DNA of 64,000 nt from Brumimicrobium mesophilum. Lineage in GTDB: Bacteria; Bacteroidota; Bacteroidia; Flavobacteriales_D; Crocinitomicaceae. The notes below the pieces were generated by a model that was not told the DNA's origin, did no database searches, and saw only the letters and a list, made by a program, of their open reading frames with translations. Where the stretch lies: positions 1 to 64,000 of the forward strand of contig NZ_PVSS01000014.1 in NCBI RefSeq assembly GCF_003025005.1. The letters run 5' to 3'. Positions 1 to 8,163 of the stretch are shown in pieces. The number at the start of each line of letters is the position of its first letter. Positions within the stretch are counted from its first letter, which is position 1. The position numbers and the translations under genes were made by a program.

Positions 1-645
1 CATCTGTTACAGTTAAAGTATAACTCCCACTTGATAAAGCACTCAAATCCAAAGTTGTGGCAGCAGATAAAGTCCAGCTATAAGTCAATGTTCCAGAACC
101 TCCAGAAGCTATAATACCAGTAATTGAACCATCGTTTCCATTGCACGATTCATCAGTTATAATTAAATTAGTTTCATCAATCACAATTGGTGAAGGTGAA
201 TTAATTGTGAAAGGTCCAACGGTTGCAGCACATCCATTTGCATCAGTCACAACTAAAGTATAATTCCCACCGACTGCATTGTTGAGATCAGCACTTGGTG
301 TTACAATTCCATTCCATTCGTAAGTTAAAGGGGCTGTTCCACCAGAAGTCGTAATTCCTATAATACTTCCGTTATTTCCGTTACAAGTTTCATCATTTAT
401 CGCTAAACCAACTGAATTTATTGAAGGGCCGGGTGAAGAAGGAATAACAAAAGGTCCAACGGTTTCAGAACAACCAGATAAATCAGAAACAGTTAAAGTA
501 TATGAACCGCCTACAGAATTTAATAAATCTAATGACGTTGAATTGACCCCATTCCATTCGTAAATCAATGGAGCGATTCCACCACTGACCGTTAACCCCG
601 TAATTGCCCCATCATTTCCAGCACACGTTTCCGGAGAAATTAGTG
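1..645 (-). repeat. Three tandem 240-bp SprB repeats (third incomplete)
   Basis: In the encoded protein the signature D/PETCxGNxGSIxGIxxSGGxxPLxYxW recurs with its Cys codons at about 625, 385 and 145, a spacing of exactly 240 bp (80 residues). Each unit ends in GGSYTLTVxDxxGC. The series continues past the left edge. Confidence 0.8.
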
Positions 646-2569
646 GAGGTATTCCTGAAATCGTGATTTCTGGGGAAACCACAATAGTAACTGGAACCCT
701 AAATGTACCGGGACAAGAACCTGCATAAAATGTTATTGTTGTGCTTAATGGCGGAGTTGTAAAAGTAGACCCAGCATTTAGGAAATTTCCACCTACCTCT
801 GAATCAAACCAACTAACAAGTGGACCAGGTAAAGTATTCCCTATAATTCCTGCAGTAATTACAGCCGATTCACCCTCACAAATTGTATCATCTGTTAATA
901 CTATATCGTAAAATGAAGTGGACTGTGAAGCCATTCCTGCAGCTCCTCCTGTTGCTCCATTTACAGGAAATAGTGTCATGTAACTTGAATTGGTAACACC
1001 AGCAAAACCACCGGAAACGTTTTCATTTGGAGAACCAACAGAAAAGGCAATTAATCCACCTGCACCTCCACCACCAGGACCGTCAGCTTGATTTGCATTA
1101 TTAAAAAGACCAAACTTCAGAAATTGATCTCCACCGTTTCCTCCTTTTGCTTCCAAGTTTATAGTTGAAGGAAGAGGGTTAATATTATTGATGATTACTG
1201 AACCACCACCTCCTGCTCCACCAGCTCCATCATCACCATTTTTTTGTCCAAAGCCTGGATTTGCTACCGCCATTGCATTTCTTCCATTTCCGCCATTGGC
1301 TGAAATCGTTCCATTACCCGTAACATTTCCGTATAAATTTAAAAATACTGCACCACCGCCTCTTCCACCCCAACCGGCGTAAGTATTGTTTCCATGACCA
1401 CCGCCACCACCGCCACCTAAAAAAGCACGATCTTCGTCATACGTTAGTGGATGACCACCAACACCTCCTGAAATCCTTCTATAATCTATACCCCATAAGG
1501 AATTATGAGGCCCCGTAATAAGTGGATTATTGTTAGTTTCCGCATGCGAATATCCACCTCGACCACCTCCGGAAGAAGGCAAAGAAACCATATTTGGGTC
1601 TTCTAAATTCCAAGCCTGATTATACGCATTTGCAGGACCTTGATCAACTACTCCATAGCCATAGTAATTTCCTGTTCCAACGTTAGAACCTCCACCACCA
1701 CCAGCATTGTGATAACCTCCACCTCCTCCAGCATTAGCTATTGCTCCATAACCATATCTCGTTGACAATAAATCATATACTGTATTTCCTCCGTAAATCC
1801 CTTCTCCTTTTTCTGACCCTTGTATTGGATCAAATGACCCCATATATCCACGATCTTGAATATTAGAAATACTTCCTGGACCACCAGATGTGGAAGCATT
1901 GTTAACCGGATGACCACCTCTAAATCCAGAAGAATCCGCTGTTATCTCGCCTGACCCCATTATATTTAATGTTCCATTTACTTCCATCGACAATACTCCA
2001 CCAGTTACTCCATCCCAATGAGTCGCAACTATACTTGTATTGTTTGAAACGGTCAAATCATTAAATCTTGGAATCCTGATAACTTGAGTTTTATTATTTG
2101 AACCCGTTGAGAAATTTTTGGTTAAGGGACATGACAAAGTAATAGTTTGTGTTCCACTGATCGATTTCACTTCTACAAACTCATAATTACCTGTATTATC
2201 ATAAGTTAAGACATCCCCAAACTCAATAAAACTAAATGGTAAGCCATTGGTTATAAAAGAGCTTTGCACCACATAGCTCCCTCCCCAAGAAACTGTAGGA
2301 GTTACATCAATATCAATTGTACCACCTTGAACTTGATAAATAAGTAATAAGTCTCCAGGTGATAGAGGACCAGAAAAGTTTGCTCCAGTTAAGGCATTAT
2401 TATTTACAGAAATTGAATTGCTTGGTGCAGTAGCATTGGAAATTAAAAAAGTAAATGTATTTACTATTTCATCTTGTGCAGAGCTTGTATAACTTCCATC
2501 TTTACCCCTTTGAGAAAACCCCAAAAAAGCTATCATAAAAATAAGTAGTGAAATTTGAAATTTATACAT
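1..2569 (-). CDS. Large Gly-rich secreted protein with SprB-type repeats (3' end outside window)
   Basis: I read this by translating the reverse strand from an ATG at 2569; the frame stays open to the window edge, so the C-terminus is missing. The N-terminus is a signal peptide (MYKFQISLLIFMIAFLGFSQ). Residues about 30-170 are beta-rich. Residues about 200-520 are extremely Gly-rich with runs such as AGGGGGYHNAGGGGGS, followed by an Ig-like stretch and then three 80-residue SprB-type repeats. SprB-like proteins are T9SS-exported cell-surface adhesins, linked to gliding in flavobacteria. I infer a surface adhesin; the expected C-terminal sorting domain cannot be seen. Confidence 0.8.
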   Translation of the reverse strand, partial: MYKFQISLLIFMIAFLGFSQRGKDGSYTSSAQDEIVNTFTFLISNATAPSNSISVNNNALTGANFSGPLSPGDLLLIYQVQGGTIDIDVTPTVSWGGSYVVQSSFITNGLPFSFIEFGDVLTYDNTGNYEFVEVKSISGTQTITLSCPLTKNFSTGSNNKTQVIRIPRFNDLTVSNNTSIVATHWDGVTGGVLSMEVNGTLNIMGSGEITADSSGFRGGHPVNNASTSGGPGSISNIQDRGYMGSFDPIQGSEKGEGIYGGNTVYDLLSTRYGYGAIANAGGGGGYHNAGGGGGSNVGTGNYYGYGVVDQGPANAYNQAWNLEDPNMVSLPSSGGGRGGYSHAETNNNPLITGPHNSLWGIDYRRISGGVGGHPLTYDEDRAFLGGGGGGGHGNNTYAGWGGRGGGAVFLNLYGNVTGNGTISANGGNGRNAMAVANPGFGQKNGDDGAGGAGGGGSVIINNINPLPSTINLEAKGGNGGDQFLKFGLFNNANQADGPGGGGAGGLIAFSVGSPNENVSGGFAGVTNSSYMTLFPVNGATGGAAGMASQSTSFYDIVLTDDTICEGESAVITAGIIGNTLPGPLVSWFDSEVGGNFLNAGSTFTTPPLSTTITFYAGSCPGTFRVPVTIVVSPEITISGIPPLISPETCAGNDGAITGLTVSGGIAPLIYEWNGVNSTSLDLLNSVGGSYTLTVSDLSGCSETVGPFVIPSSPGPSINSVGLAINDETCNGNNGSIIGITTSGGTAPLTYEWNGIVTPSADLNNAVGGNYTLVVTDANGCAATVGPFTINSPSPIVIDETNLIITDESCNGNDGSITGIIASGGSGTLTYSWTLSAATTLDLSALSSGSYTLTVTD

Positions 2570-2727
2570 TTTGTAAAATTATCATTTCTTATCCATTTGG
2601 ACGTATTTGAAATATTTATGAATGACTAAATTAAGTAAAGATTCAAATAAAAGTAAATTCATACTTCTAAAAAACATTTTAAAATTCCTATTTTAGGTGG
2701 AAATAAAATATTTACCTCTATTTATAG

Positions 2728-3807
2728 ATGAAGAAAAAGATTAAAAAAAGAAGGAACAAAAGTAGCCAATTGAAAAAGACTGGTATGTCTCCTGGTACAT
2801 TTTTGTTTACAGGGGAACAAAAGGTAGACAATACTACTTTGCAATTAATCACCTATGACAAATCTGACATTGAAGAAAAATATTTTACAAATATGGAAGC
2901 GCTTTTGACTCAAATGTCAAATACGAATCAAATGTCGTGGTTAAATGTTATTGGACTACACGAAGTAGAAGTAATCAGCAAAATAGCGGAACATTTTCAA
3001 TTACATAGGCTATCAGGAGAAGACATTTTAAGTGTTGGTCAGAGACCTAAATTAGACGAATATGATGATTACATTCATATTGTAGCAAAAATGTTTAGGA
3101 TTGAAGATGAAAACATTGAAGATGAACAAGTAACGATATTATTCGCAGAAGGATTGTTGATCACTTTTCAAGAAAAGGAAGGCGATGTTTTTAATGGTGT
3201 AAGAGAAAGGTTATTTGAATCAAAAGGTCAAATAAGACATCGAAAAACTGATTACCTGGCTTATGCTTTATTGGACTCTATAGTAGATCATTATTTTATA
3301 GCAATAGAACATTTTGGAAATGTCATTGATGAATTAGAGTTAGAATTATTAGAAAATCCATCAGATCAAATTTTACCACAGTTACATGAAGTCAGAAGAG
3401 AGGCTTCATACATAAGGAGATCTGTTTTTCCTATGAGGGAAACTGTAAGTCGCTTTGAAAAATTGGAGGTGCCTTACATGCACAAAGAGACGAAACTATT
3501 TATTCGGGATTTATACGATCATACGTTACAAGTTATTGAATCCTTAACCGTATTTAAGGATACTGTAGGAAGTTTGATGGATTTATACATGAACAGTATC
3601 TCTTATCGCATGAATAATGTAATGAAAGTCCTCACAATTGTATCTACAATTTTTATCCCATTAACCTTTATAGCAGGAGTTTATGGAATGAATTTTTTAG
3701 TTATGCCAGAATTGGAGTATAAATATGGCTATTATTACGCTTTGATTGCGATGGCTGTATTAACTTTGCTAATGATAATTTACTTTAAACGCAAAAAATG
3801 GCTTTAA
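2728..3807 (+). CDS. corA: Magnesium/cobalt transporter CorA
   Basis: CorA is the pentameric Mg2+/Co2+ channel of the inner membrane. The 359-residue length is normal for the family. A long acidic cytoplasmic domain comes first, the helical stalk covers about residues 150-290, and two membrane helices close the protein with the diagnostic YGMN motif at 319-322 between them. The C-terminus is basic (FKRKKWL). The N-terminus carries an unusual Lys-rich leader (MKKKIKKRRNK). The last 10 bases overlap the next gene, so it is probably the first gene of a four-gene operon ending with the AstE-like deacylase. Confidence 0.93.
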   Translation: MKKKIKKRRNKSSQLKKTGMSPGTFLFTGEQKVDNTTLQLITYDKSDIEEKYFTNMEALLTQMSNTNQMSWLNVIGLHEVEVISKIAEHFQLHRLSGEDILSVGQRPKLDEYDDYIHIVAKMFRIEDENIEDEQVTILFAEGLLITFQEKEGDVFNGVRERLFESKGQIRHRKTDYLAYALLDSIVDHYFIAIEHFGNVIDELELELLENPSDQILPQLHEVRREASYIRRSVFPMRETVSRFEKLEVPYMHKETKLFIRDLYDHTLQVIESLTVFKDTVGSLMDLYMNSISYRMNNVMKVLTIVSTIFIPLTFIAGVYGMNFLVMPELEYKYGYYYALIAMAVLTLLMIIYFKRKKWL

Positions 3808-4265
3808 AAAAGAAAGACAAACCCATTAAGAAGGTAAAACCTATTATAGGAAAAGACGATATCGCGGACATGCCTAAGTTTAATTTACAAAATGTGAACG
3901 TAAAAATTGATTCAGGAGCCTATACATCCACAATTCATTGTTCAGATATTGAAAAAACAGATAAAGGATTGAGGGTAATATTCCTTGATGAAAACGAATC
4001 AGGATATACTGGAGAATATGTGTACTTCGAAGAATATGAAAAGAAAAAAGTACGCAGTTCAAGCGGAGAAATGCAATTGAGATACATCATTATGGGAAAC
4101 ATAGTTTTATTTGGAAAAAAACATTCAACAGAATTTACACTTTCTAAACGAGATTTAATGAGATATCCTGTACTTTTGGGAAGGAAGCTATTATCTAATC
4201 GCTTCATGATAGATACAACATTATCAAACGAATCATACAAACATAAAACAACAATTACAAAGTAA
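3798..4265 (+). CDS. RimB-like retropepsin-type protease (PF05618 family)
   Basis: A 155-residue protein of the family long annotated as ATP-dependent zinc protease and now regarded as retropepsin-like (clan AA). The core motif [13 protein letters not shown] carries the likely catalytic Asp38 in a D-S-G-A context, and the C-terminal [10 protein letters not shown] is typical of the family. It overlaps corA by 10 bp, and its stop overlaps the rimK start by one base. In pseudomonads the equivalent gene (rimB) acts with rimK on ribosomal protein S6; a similar role here is inferred from family and context only. Confidence 0.8.
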   Translation: MALKKKDKPIKKVKPIIGKDDIADMPKFNLQNVNVKIDSGAYTSTIHCSDIEKTDKGLRVIFLDENESGYTGEYVYFEEYEKKKVRSSSGEMQLRYIIMGNIVLFGKKHSTEFTLSKRDLMRYPVLLGRKLLSNRFMIDTTLSNESYKHKTTITK

Positions 4266-5140
4266 TGAAAATTGCAATATTAAGCAGAAATGCTAATTTA
4301 TATTCAACTAGAAGACTAGTAGAAGCATGTAAAAAAAATGGTCATCATGTGGAAGTTATTGACCACTTAAAATGTAACATTCTAATTGAAGAAGAGCTTC
4401 CAAGGATTTACTATGTAGATCGTTATCTTGAAGGTTTTGACGCTGTAATTCCTAGAATTGGAGCATCAGTTACTTTTTATGGCACTGCAGTTGTTAGGCA
4501 GTTTGAAATGATGAGTGTTTTTACAACTGTTAAATCAAGAGGCCTAGCAGATTCGAGAGATAAACTTCGCTCTTTACAATTGTTAACTAAATCAGGTATT
4601 GGCTTACCTAAAACAGTGTTTACTAACTATTCAAAGAATGTGGAAAGCATCATTGAATCAGCTGGTGGCGTTCCAATAGTAATAAAATTGTTGGAAGGAA
4701 CACAAGGATTGGGAGTAGTTTTAGCAGATTCCAAAAAAGCAGCAACATCTGTTCTTGAAGCCTTTAATGGATTAAAAGCACGTGTAATCGTTCAGGAATT
4801 TATCAAAGAATCAGGTGGTGCAGACATCAGAGCATTTGTAGTTGATGGAAAAGTTGTTGGAGCAATGAAGCGACAAGGTAAGCAAGGTGAGTTCAGGTCT
4901 AATCTTCACAGAGGAGGGTCATCTCACGTTATTGAGTTATCTGAGGCTGAAGAAAAAGCTGCAATCAGTTCAGCTAAGGCATTGAATTTAGGAGTTGCAG
5001 GAGTTGATATGCTTCAATCTAGTCGTGGTCCATTGGTATTAGAAGTAAATTCTTCACCGGGATTAGAAGGAATTGAAAATGCAACACATTTAGATATTGC
5101 TAATGAAATAATTAAATATATAGAAAGAAGCGCTAAATAA
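4265..5140 (+). CDS. rimK: RimK-family ATP-grasp amino-acid ligase
   Basis: RimK enzymes use ATP to add glutamates to the C-terminus of ribosomal protein S6 or to related acceptors. The protein (291 residues) shows the N-terminal RimK fold, the ATP-grasp glycine loop (EGTQGLGVV, about residues 145-153) and the metal-binding LEVNSSPG motif with Glu260 and Asn262. Start and stop both overlap neighbours by one base, implying translational coupling. The acceptor cannot be told from sequence; RimK relatives also make small peptides (for example tetrahydrofolate or F420 tails), so S6 is only the default guess. Confidence 0.88.
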   Translation: MKIAILSRNANLYSTRRLVEACKKNGHHVEVIDHLKCNILIEEELPRIYYVDRYLEGFDAVIPRIGASVTFYGTAVVRQFEMMSVFTTVKSRGLADSRDKLRSLQLLTKSGIGLPKTVFTNYSKNVESIIESAGGVPIVIKLLEGTQGLGVVLADSKKAATSVLEAFNGLKARVIVQEFIKESGGADIRAFVVDGKVVGAMKRQGKQGEFRSNLHRGGSSHVIELSEAEEKAAISSAKALNLGVAGVDMLQSSRGPLVLEVNSSPGLEGIENATHLDIANEIIKYIERSAK

Positions 5141-6150
5141 TGAAAAAAGCAAAACCCTTAAAGAGAGCTCCCTTCAAATTATTGGGTCATTCAATTGAGC
5201 CTGGTAAAACTACGAGAATAACTTTGGAGGTTGCAAAATTGCATACCAACACCCCTATTCAAATTCCAGTAATAGTAAGTCACGCCAATAAAACTGGACC
5301 AATATTACTTTTACTTGCTGGTTTACATGGTGATGAAATCAATGGAATTGAAGCTGTTAGGCAAATCATTAAAAAAGGTTGGCATAAACCGAATTACGGT
5401 ACAGTAATATGTATTCCCGTTTTCAATATTTTCGGATTTTTAAATTTATCAAGAGAGTTTCCAGATGGTAGAGACTTGAATCGTGTGTTTCCTGGTACCA
5501 AAAATGGATCATTGGCAAGTCAATTCGCTTATATTTTTATGAAAGAAATAGCACCATTGACAGATGTCATTATTGATTTTCACACTGGTGCTTCACAAAG
5601 AAATAATTTCCCTCAAACTAGGGCAGATTTTAGAGATAAAGGATCACGAGAATTGTGTGATGTTTTTGCAGCTCCATTTACTATTGATTCAGCAGTTTTA
5701 GCCAAATCAATTCGAAATTCTGTAACCAAATTGGGGAAAAAATATATTTTATTTGAAGGAGGAAAAGCCAATAGAATTGAAAATTTCGTTGTAAACACTG
5801 CTATAAATGGAACTTTAAGGGTAATGCAGCATTTAGGGATGAGATATTTCGATGTAGAAGACAATGAAGAGCCAAGTCATGTAATTAAGAGAACAAAATG
5901 GATAAGAGCAAGTAGTTCTGGAGTTTTAAACTTGAGGGTTGAAAACGGTCAATATGTTGAGAAAGGCAGTGTTTTGGCTATTATTTCAGATCCTTTTGGG
6001 AAATTTGAACGCTCTGTAAAATCTCCAACGAACGGCTTTATTTTCAATGTAAACGAAATTCCATTGGTCAATAAAGGTGATGCAATTTTTAATATTGGAA
6101 AACGTGACCCTAAGCCCGTTGTTGTGGCAGAAAAGAAGGTAGAAAACTAA
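5140..6150 (+). CDS. Succinylglutamate desuccinylase/aspartoacylase-family (M14-like) hydrolase
   Basis: A zinc-dependent amide hydrolase of the AstE/AspA branch of the M14 fold, 336 residues. Zinc ligands are visible as H63 and E66 in GLHGDEING and H148 in DFHTGA; the substrate-binding DLNRVFPG lies at 112-119 and the catalytic Glu at E206 (LFEGG). Residues about 250-325 form the biotinyl-lipoyl-like C-terminal barrel common in this branch. It is coupled by one base to rimK. The substrate is unknown; context suggests it cleaves amide or peptide bonds made by the RimK ligase. The 3' end overlaps the convergent O-antigen ligase gene by 41 bp. Confidence 0.85.
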   Translation: MKKAKPLKRAPFKLLGHSIEPGKTTRITLEVAKLHTNTPIQIPVIVSHANKTGPILLLLAGLHGDEINGIEAVRQIIKKGWHKPNYGTVICIPVFNIFGFLNLSREFPDGRDLNRVFPGTKNGSLASQFAYIFMKEIAPLTDVIIDFHTGASQRNNFPQTRADFRDKGSRELCDVFAAPFTIDSAVLAKSIRNSVTKLGKKYILFEGGKANRIENFVVNTAINGTLRVMQHLGMRYFDVEDNEEPSHVIKRTKWIRASSSGVLNLRVENGQYVEKGSVLAIISDPFGKFERSVKSPTNGFIFNVNEIPLVNKGDAIFNIGKRDPKPVVVAEKKVEN

Positions 6151-7351
6151 TAAAAAACGCATAAGGAATTATTCCAGCTTGAGTTTCCAGCATTGATTCG
6201 GGTAGTAATGCTACGCATAAAATGCTAATTATTCCTATTCTCCAAGCCCTGTAATTGTCTGGTTTCCTCTTAAGGTAGCTTGTTACAATTGAAAGTAACA
6301 AAAATAAACTTCCAAAGATTCCCAATGCGATATGGGAATTAAAGAATTGATTGTGACTATTCAGTTTTTGTTTTGCAACTCCCGTATAACCTTTATCAAA
6401 ATTTCTTTGAATTAATTCATCTTTAATATCTCCTGTACCTACACCCCACCAAAAATTCTCCTTGATTAATTCTAAGGATGAATCCCAAACCATGATTCTT
6501 GATGCAGTACTTTCGGGATGTTCCTTATCAAAACTATCGATTGATGCATTCATAGAGTTAATGGCAAGGTTTAAACGTCCTGTTATACTAGGAGCTAAAT
6601 AAAAAACAGATGCTATACCAACGGCTAATACTGCTATCGAAACTGGTAGAATCCATTTGTTATTAAACTTTTTGAACAAAGAAATAACCGCCCAAATACT
6701 CACAAAGAATAAAAGGATAAAACCAACTTTAGAACCTGATAGAAAAACAAAAGCAATCATTATTAAAGCTCCAGTAAGGTTTAAAAAAAATGATTTTTTA
6801 TTTTCTGATTCAATCATGAGTTTTAGCAAAAAGAAATAAGCTAAAATCAAATAAACTGCCCAGTATCCACGGTGCATTAGATGAGATAAATGTTCTCCAG
6901 AAATATAATAAACATGCAAGTGTCGTAAAAAGACCTCAGAAGATAAGTAAACGTTATATAGTATAGAAATAAAGGCACCAATGATGAATACTTTCACAAA
7001 TAATTTCCAATTTACCTTTACACTGTAAAGCATAAAAAATAATGGTAAAACCCCTAAAGAAGCTTTCATTCCTAGGTCCATATTCGCAAATTTCATATTT
7101 TCAGAATGAATAAGACCAACTAAATGCAATAAATAGAAGCCTAAAATCCAAATACCCGGATTGCGCCATGAGAATTGTGATTTTAAATAAGATAAATCAA
7201 TTTTAGGACGGCGGATCAATTGTTCAACAATGATCAAAGCAACTGCAACGCCAAGCATTTTTGGACTTAAAGGAATGAAAAAAGCCATAAAGTAAACCCC
7301 AATAGGTCCTTCACTGAATAACTTCCTTAAATTATTTATTAATTTACTCAT
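6110..7351 (-). CDS. O-antigen ligase/polymerase-like membrane protein (Wzy/WaaL family)
   Basis: A 413-residue polytopic membrane protein with about ten hydrophobic segments and a large periplasmic loop around residues 255-335 (SASRIMVWDSS...WWGVGTGDIKD...HNQFF), the pattern of the Wzy_C/O-antigen ligase family. These proteins polymerise surface polysaccharide or attach it to lipid carriers in the inner membrane. It lies 17 bp downstream of the TonB-like gene and is probably the last gene of that operon. Its final 41 bp run antisense into the AstE-like gene. Ligase versus polymerase cannot be decided. Confidence 0.78.
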   Translation of the reverse strand: MSKLINNLRKLFSEGPIGVYFMAFFIPLSPKMLGVAVALIIVEQLIRRPKIDLSYLKSQFSWRNPGIWILGFYLLHLVGLIHSENMKFANMDLGMKASLGVLPLFFMLYSVKVNWKLFVKVFIIGAFISILYNVYLSSEVFLRHLHVYYISGEHLSHLMHRGYWAVYLILAYFFLLKLMIESENKKSFFLNLTGALIMIAFVFLSGSKVGFILLFFVSIWAVISLFKKFNNKWILPVSIAVLAVGIASVFYLAPSITGRLNLAINSMNASIDSFDKEHPESTASRIMVWDSSLELIKENFWWGVGTGDIKDELIQRNFDKGYTGVAKQKLNSHNQFFNSHIALGIFGSLFLLLSIVTSYLKRKPDNYRAWRIGIISILCVALLPESMLETQAGIIPYAFFISFLPSFLPQQRA

Positions 7352-7368
7352 AAATTTTAAGATTTTTG

Positions 7369-8163
7369 CTACCTATAAACGAATCGATATGTAATTGTTC
7401 CTTCTTGCTTTTTTGGCGCACTCGAAGTGTAATTAAATCTTGATTTCATTGCATATTCTCTTGCTTTTTCCAACATACATGGTGTAGCTCCTTGACTCTG
7501 TTCTTCGATAACTGAGGCTCCAATGACCTCACCTCCGACATCAACTGAAATTGCTATTGTAACGATTCCATTTACATTCCCACAAGTATAACCTGGGTTT
7601 CGTACATTCCAATCATTATGATTTAATGGATGACGATTGATTAGCGAAAATGAAACCATCGTCTTACCTCCTATTGCCTCAGTACTTGAGTTACTTCCTT
7701 GTCCAGCATCTTTTTTTGGAGGTTTATTGCCTTCATTTTTTATTGCTGTGGATACTTTAGTTTTTTTACCCTCCTTTTCTTCGCGGGCTTTCTGAATTTG
7801 ATCTTTTATGCTTTGCTCATAATCTCGCTCTAATTGTTCAGCACCAGTTTTGCTATAAGTTGACGTGTATTTGGTATTTTCATCCTGACTGGTTTTACGC
7901 GTATCATTTTGATCACGCACAAAAGCTGTGACTTTCTCTTGAGGTTGAAGCAAACTTTGTTCTTCTGGTGTTTGAATTTGATCAGGATCTATTTGAATAT
8001 CATCAATAGATTCATCTTTGGCATTTCGGAATTCCCAAGGTTCAAAAAGAACAGCTTCTTTGTATGTAGCGACTTGAAAGTACACAAATATCCCTACATG
8101 AATTGCAAGGGTTATTAATATACCAAATTTATGGCGCTCAATAAAATCAAGTAAATTGTTCAT
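7369..8163 (-). CDS. TonB-family protein
   Basis: A 264-residue protein with one N-terminal membrane helix (residues about 13-33), a long polar, Gln/Lys-rich periplasmic stretch (about 45-165) and a C-terminal TonB-like domain (about 168-264) with CGNVNGIVTIAISVDVGGEV and a terminal TYRFVYR strand. TonB proteins pass proton-motive energy from ExbB/ExbD to outer-membrane transporters; no exbBD lie nearby. The spacer is not the usual Pro-rich TonB type, so the protein may serve a structural or other energised task. The start ATG overlaps the stop of the upstream WG-repeat gene. Confidence 0.72.
   Translation of the reverse strand: MNNLLDFIERHKFGILITLAIHVGIFVYFQVATYKEAVLFEPWEFRNAKDESIDDIQIDPDQIQTPEEQSLLQPQEKVTAFVRDQNDTRKTSQDENTKYTSTYSKTGAEQLERDYEQSIKDQIQKAREEKEGKKTKVSTAIKNEGNKPPKKDAGQGSNSSTEAIGGKTMVSFSLINRHPLNHNDWNVRNPGYTCGNVNGIVTIAISVDVGGEVIGASVIEEQSQGATPCMLEKAREYAMKSRFNYTSSAPKKQEGTITYRFVYR

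Noticed and set aside
1-645. CRISPR-like array from the regular 240-bp repeats
   Set aside because: The repeats are in-frame coding units of an adhesin, too long and too divergent for CRISPR repeats. No other regularly spaced short repeat was seen.
1188-1382. Forward frame rich in Pro
   Set aside because: It is the complement of the Gly-rich part of the reverse-strand adhesin; GGN codons read as CCN on the other strand.
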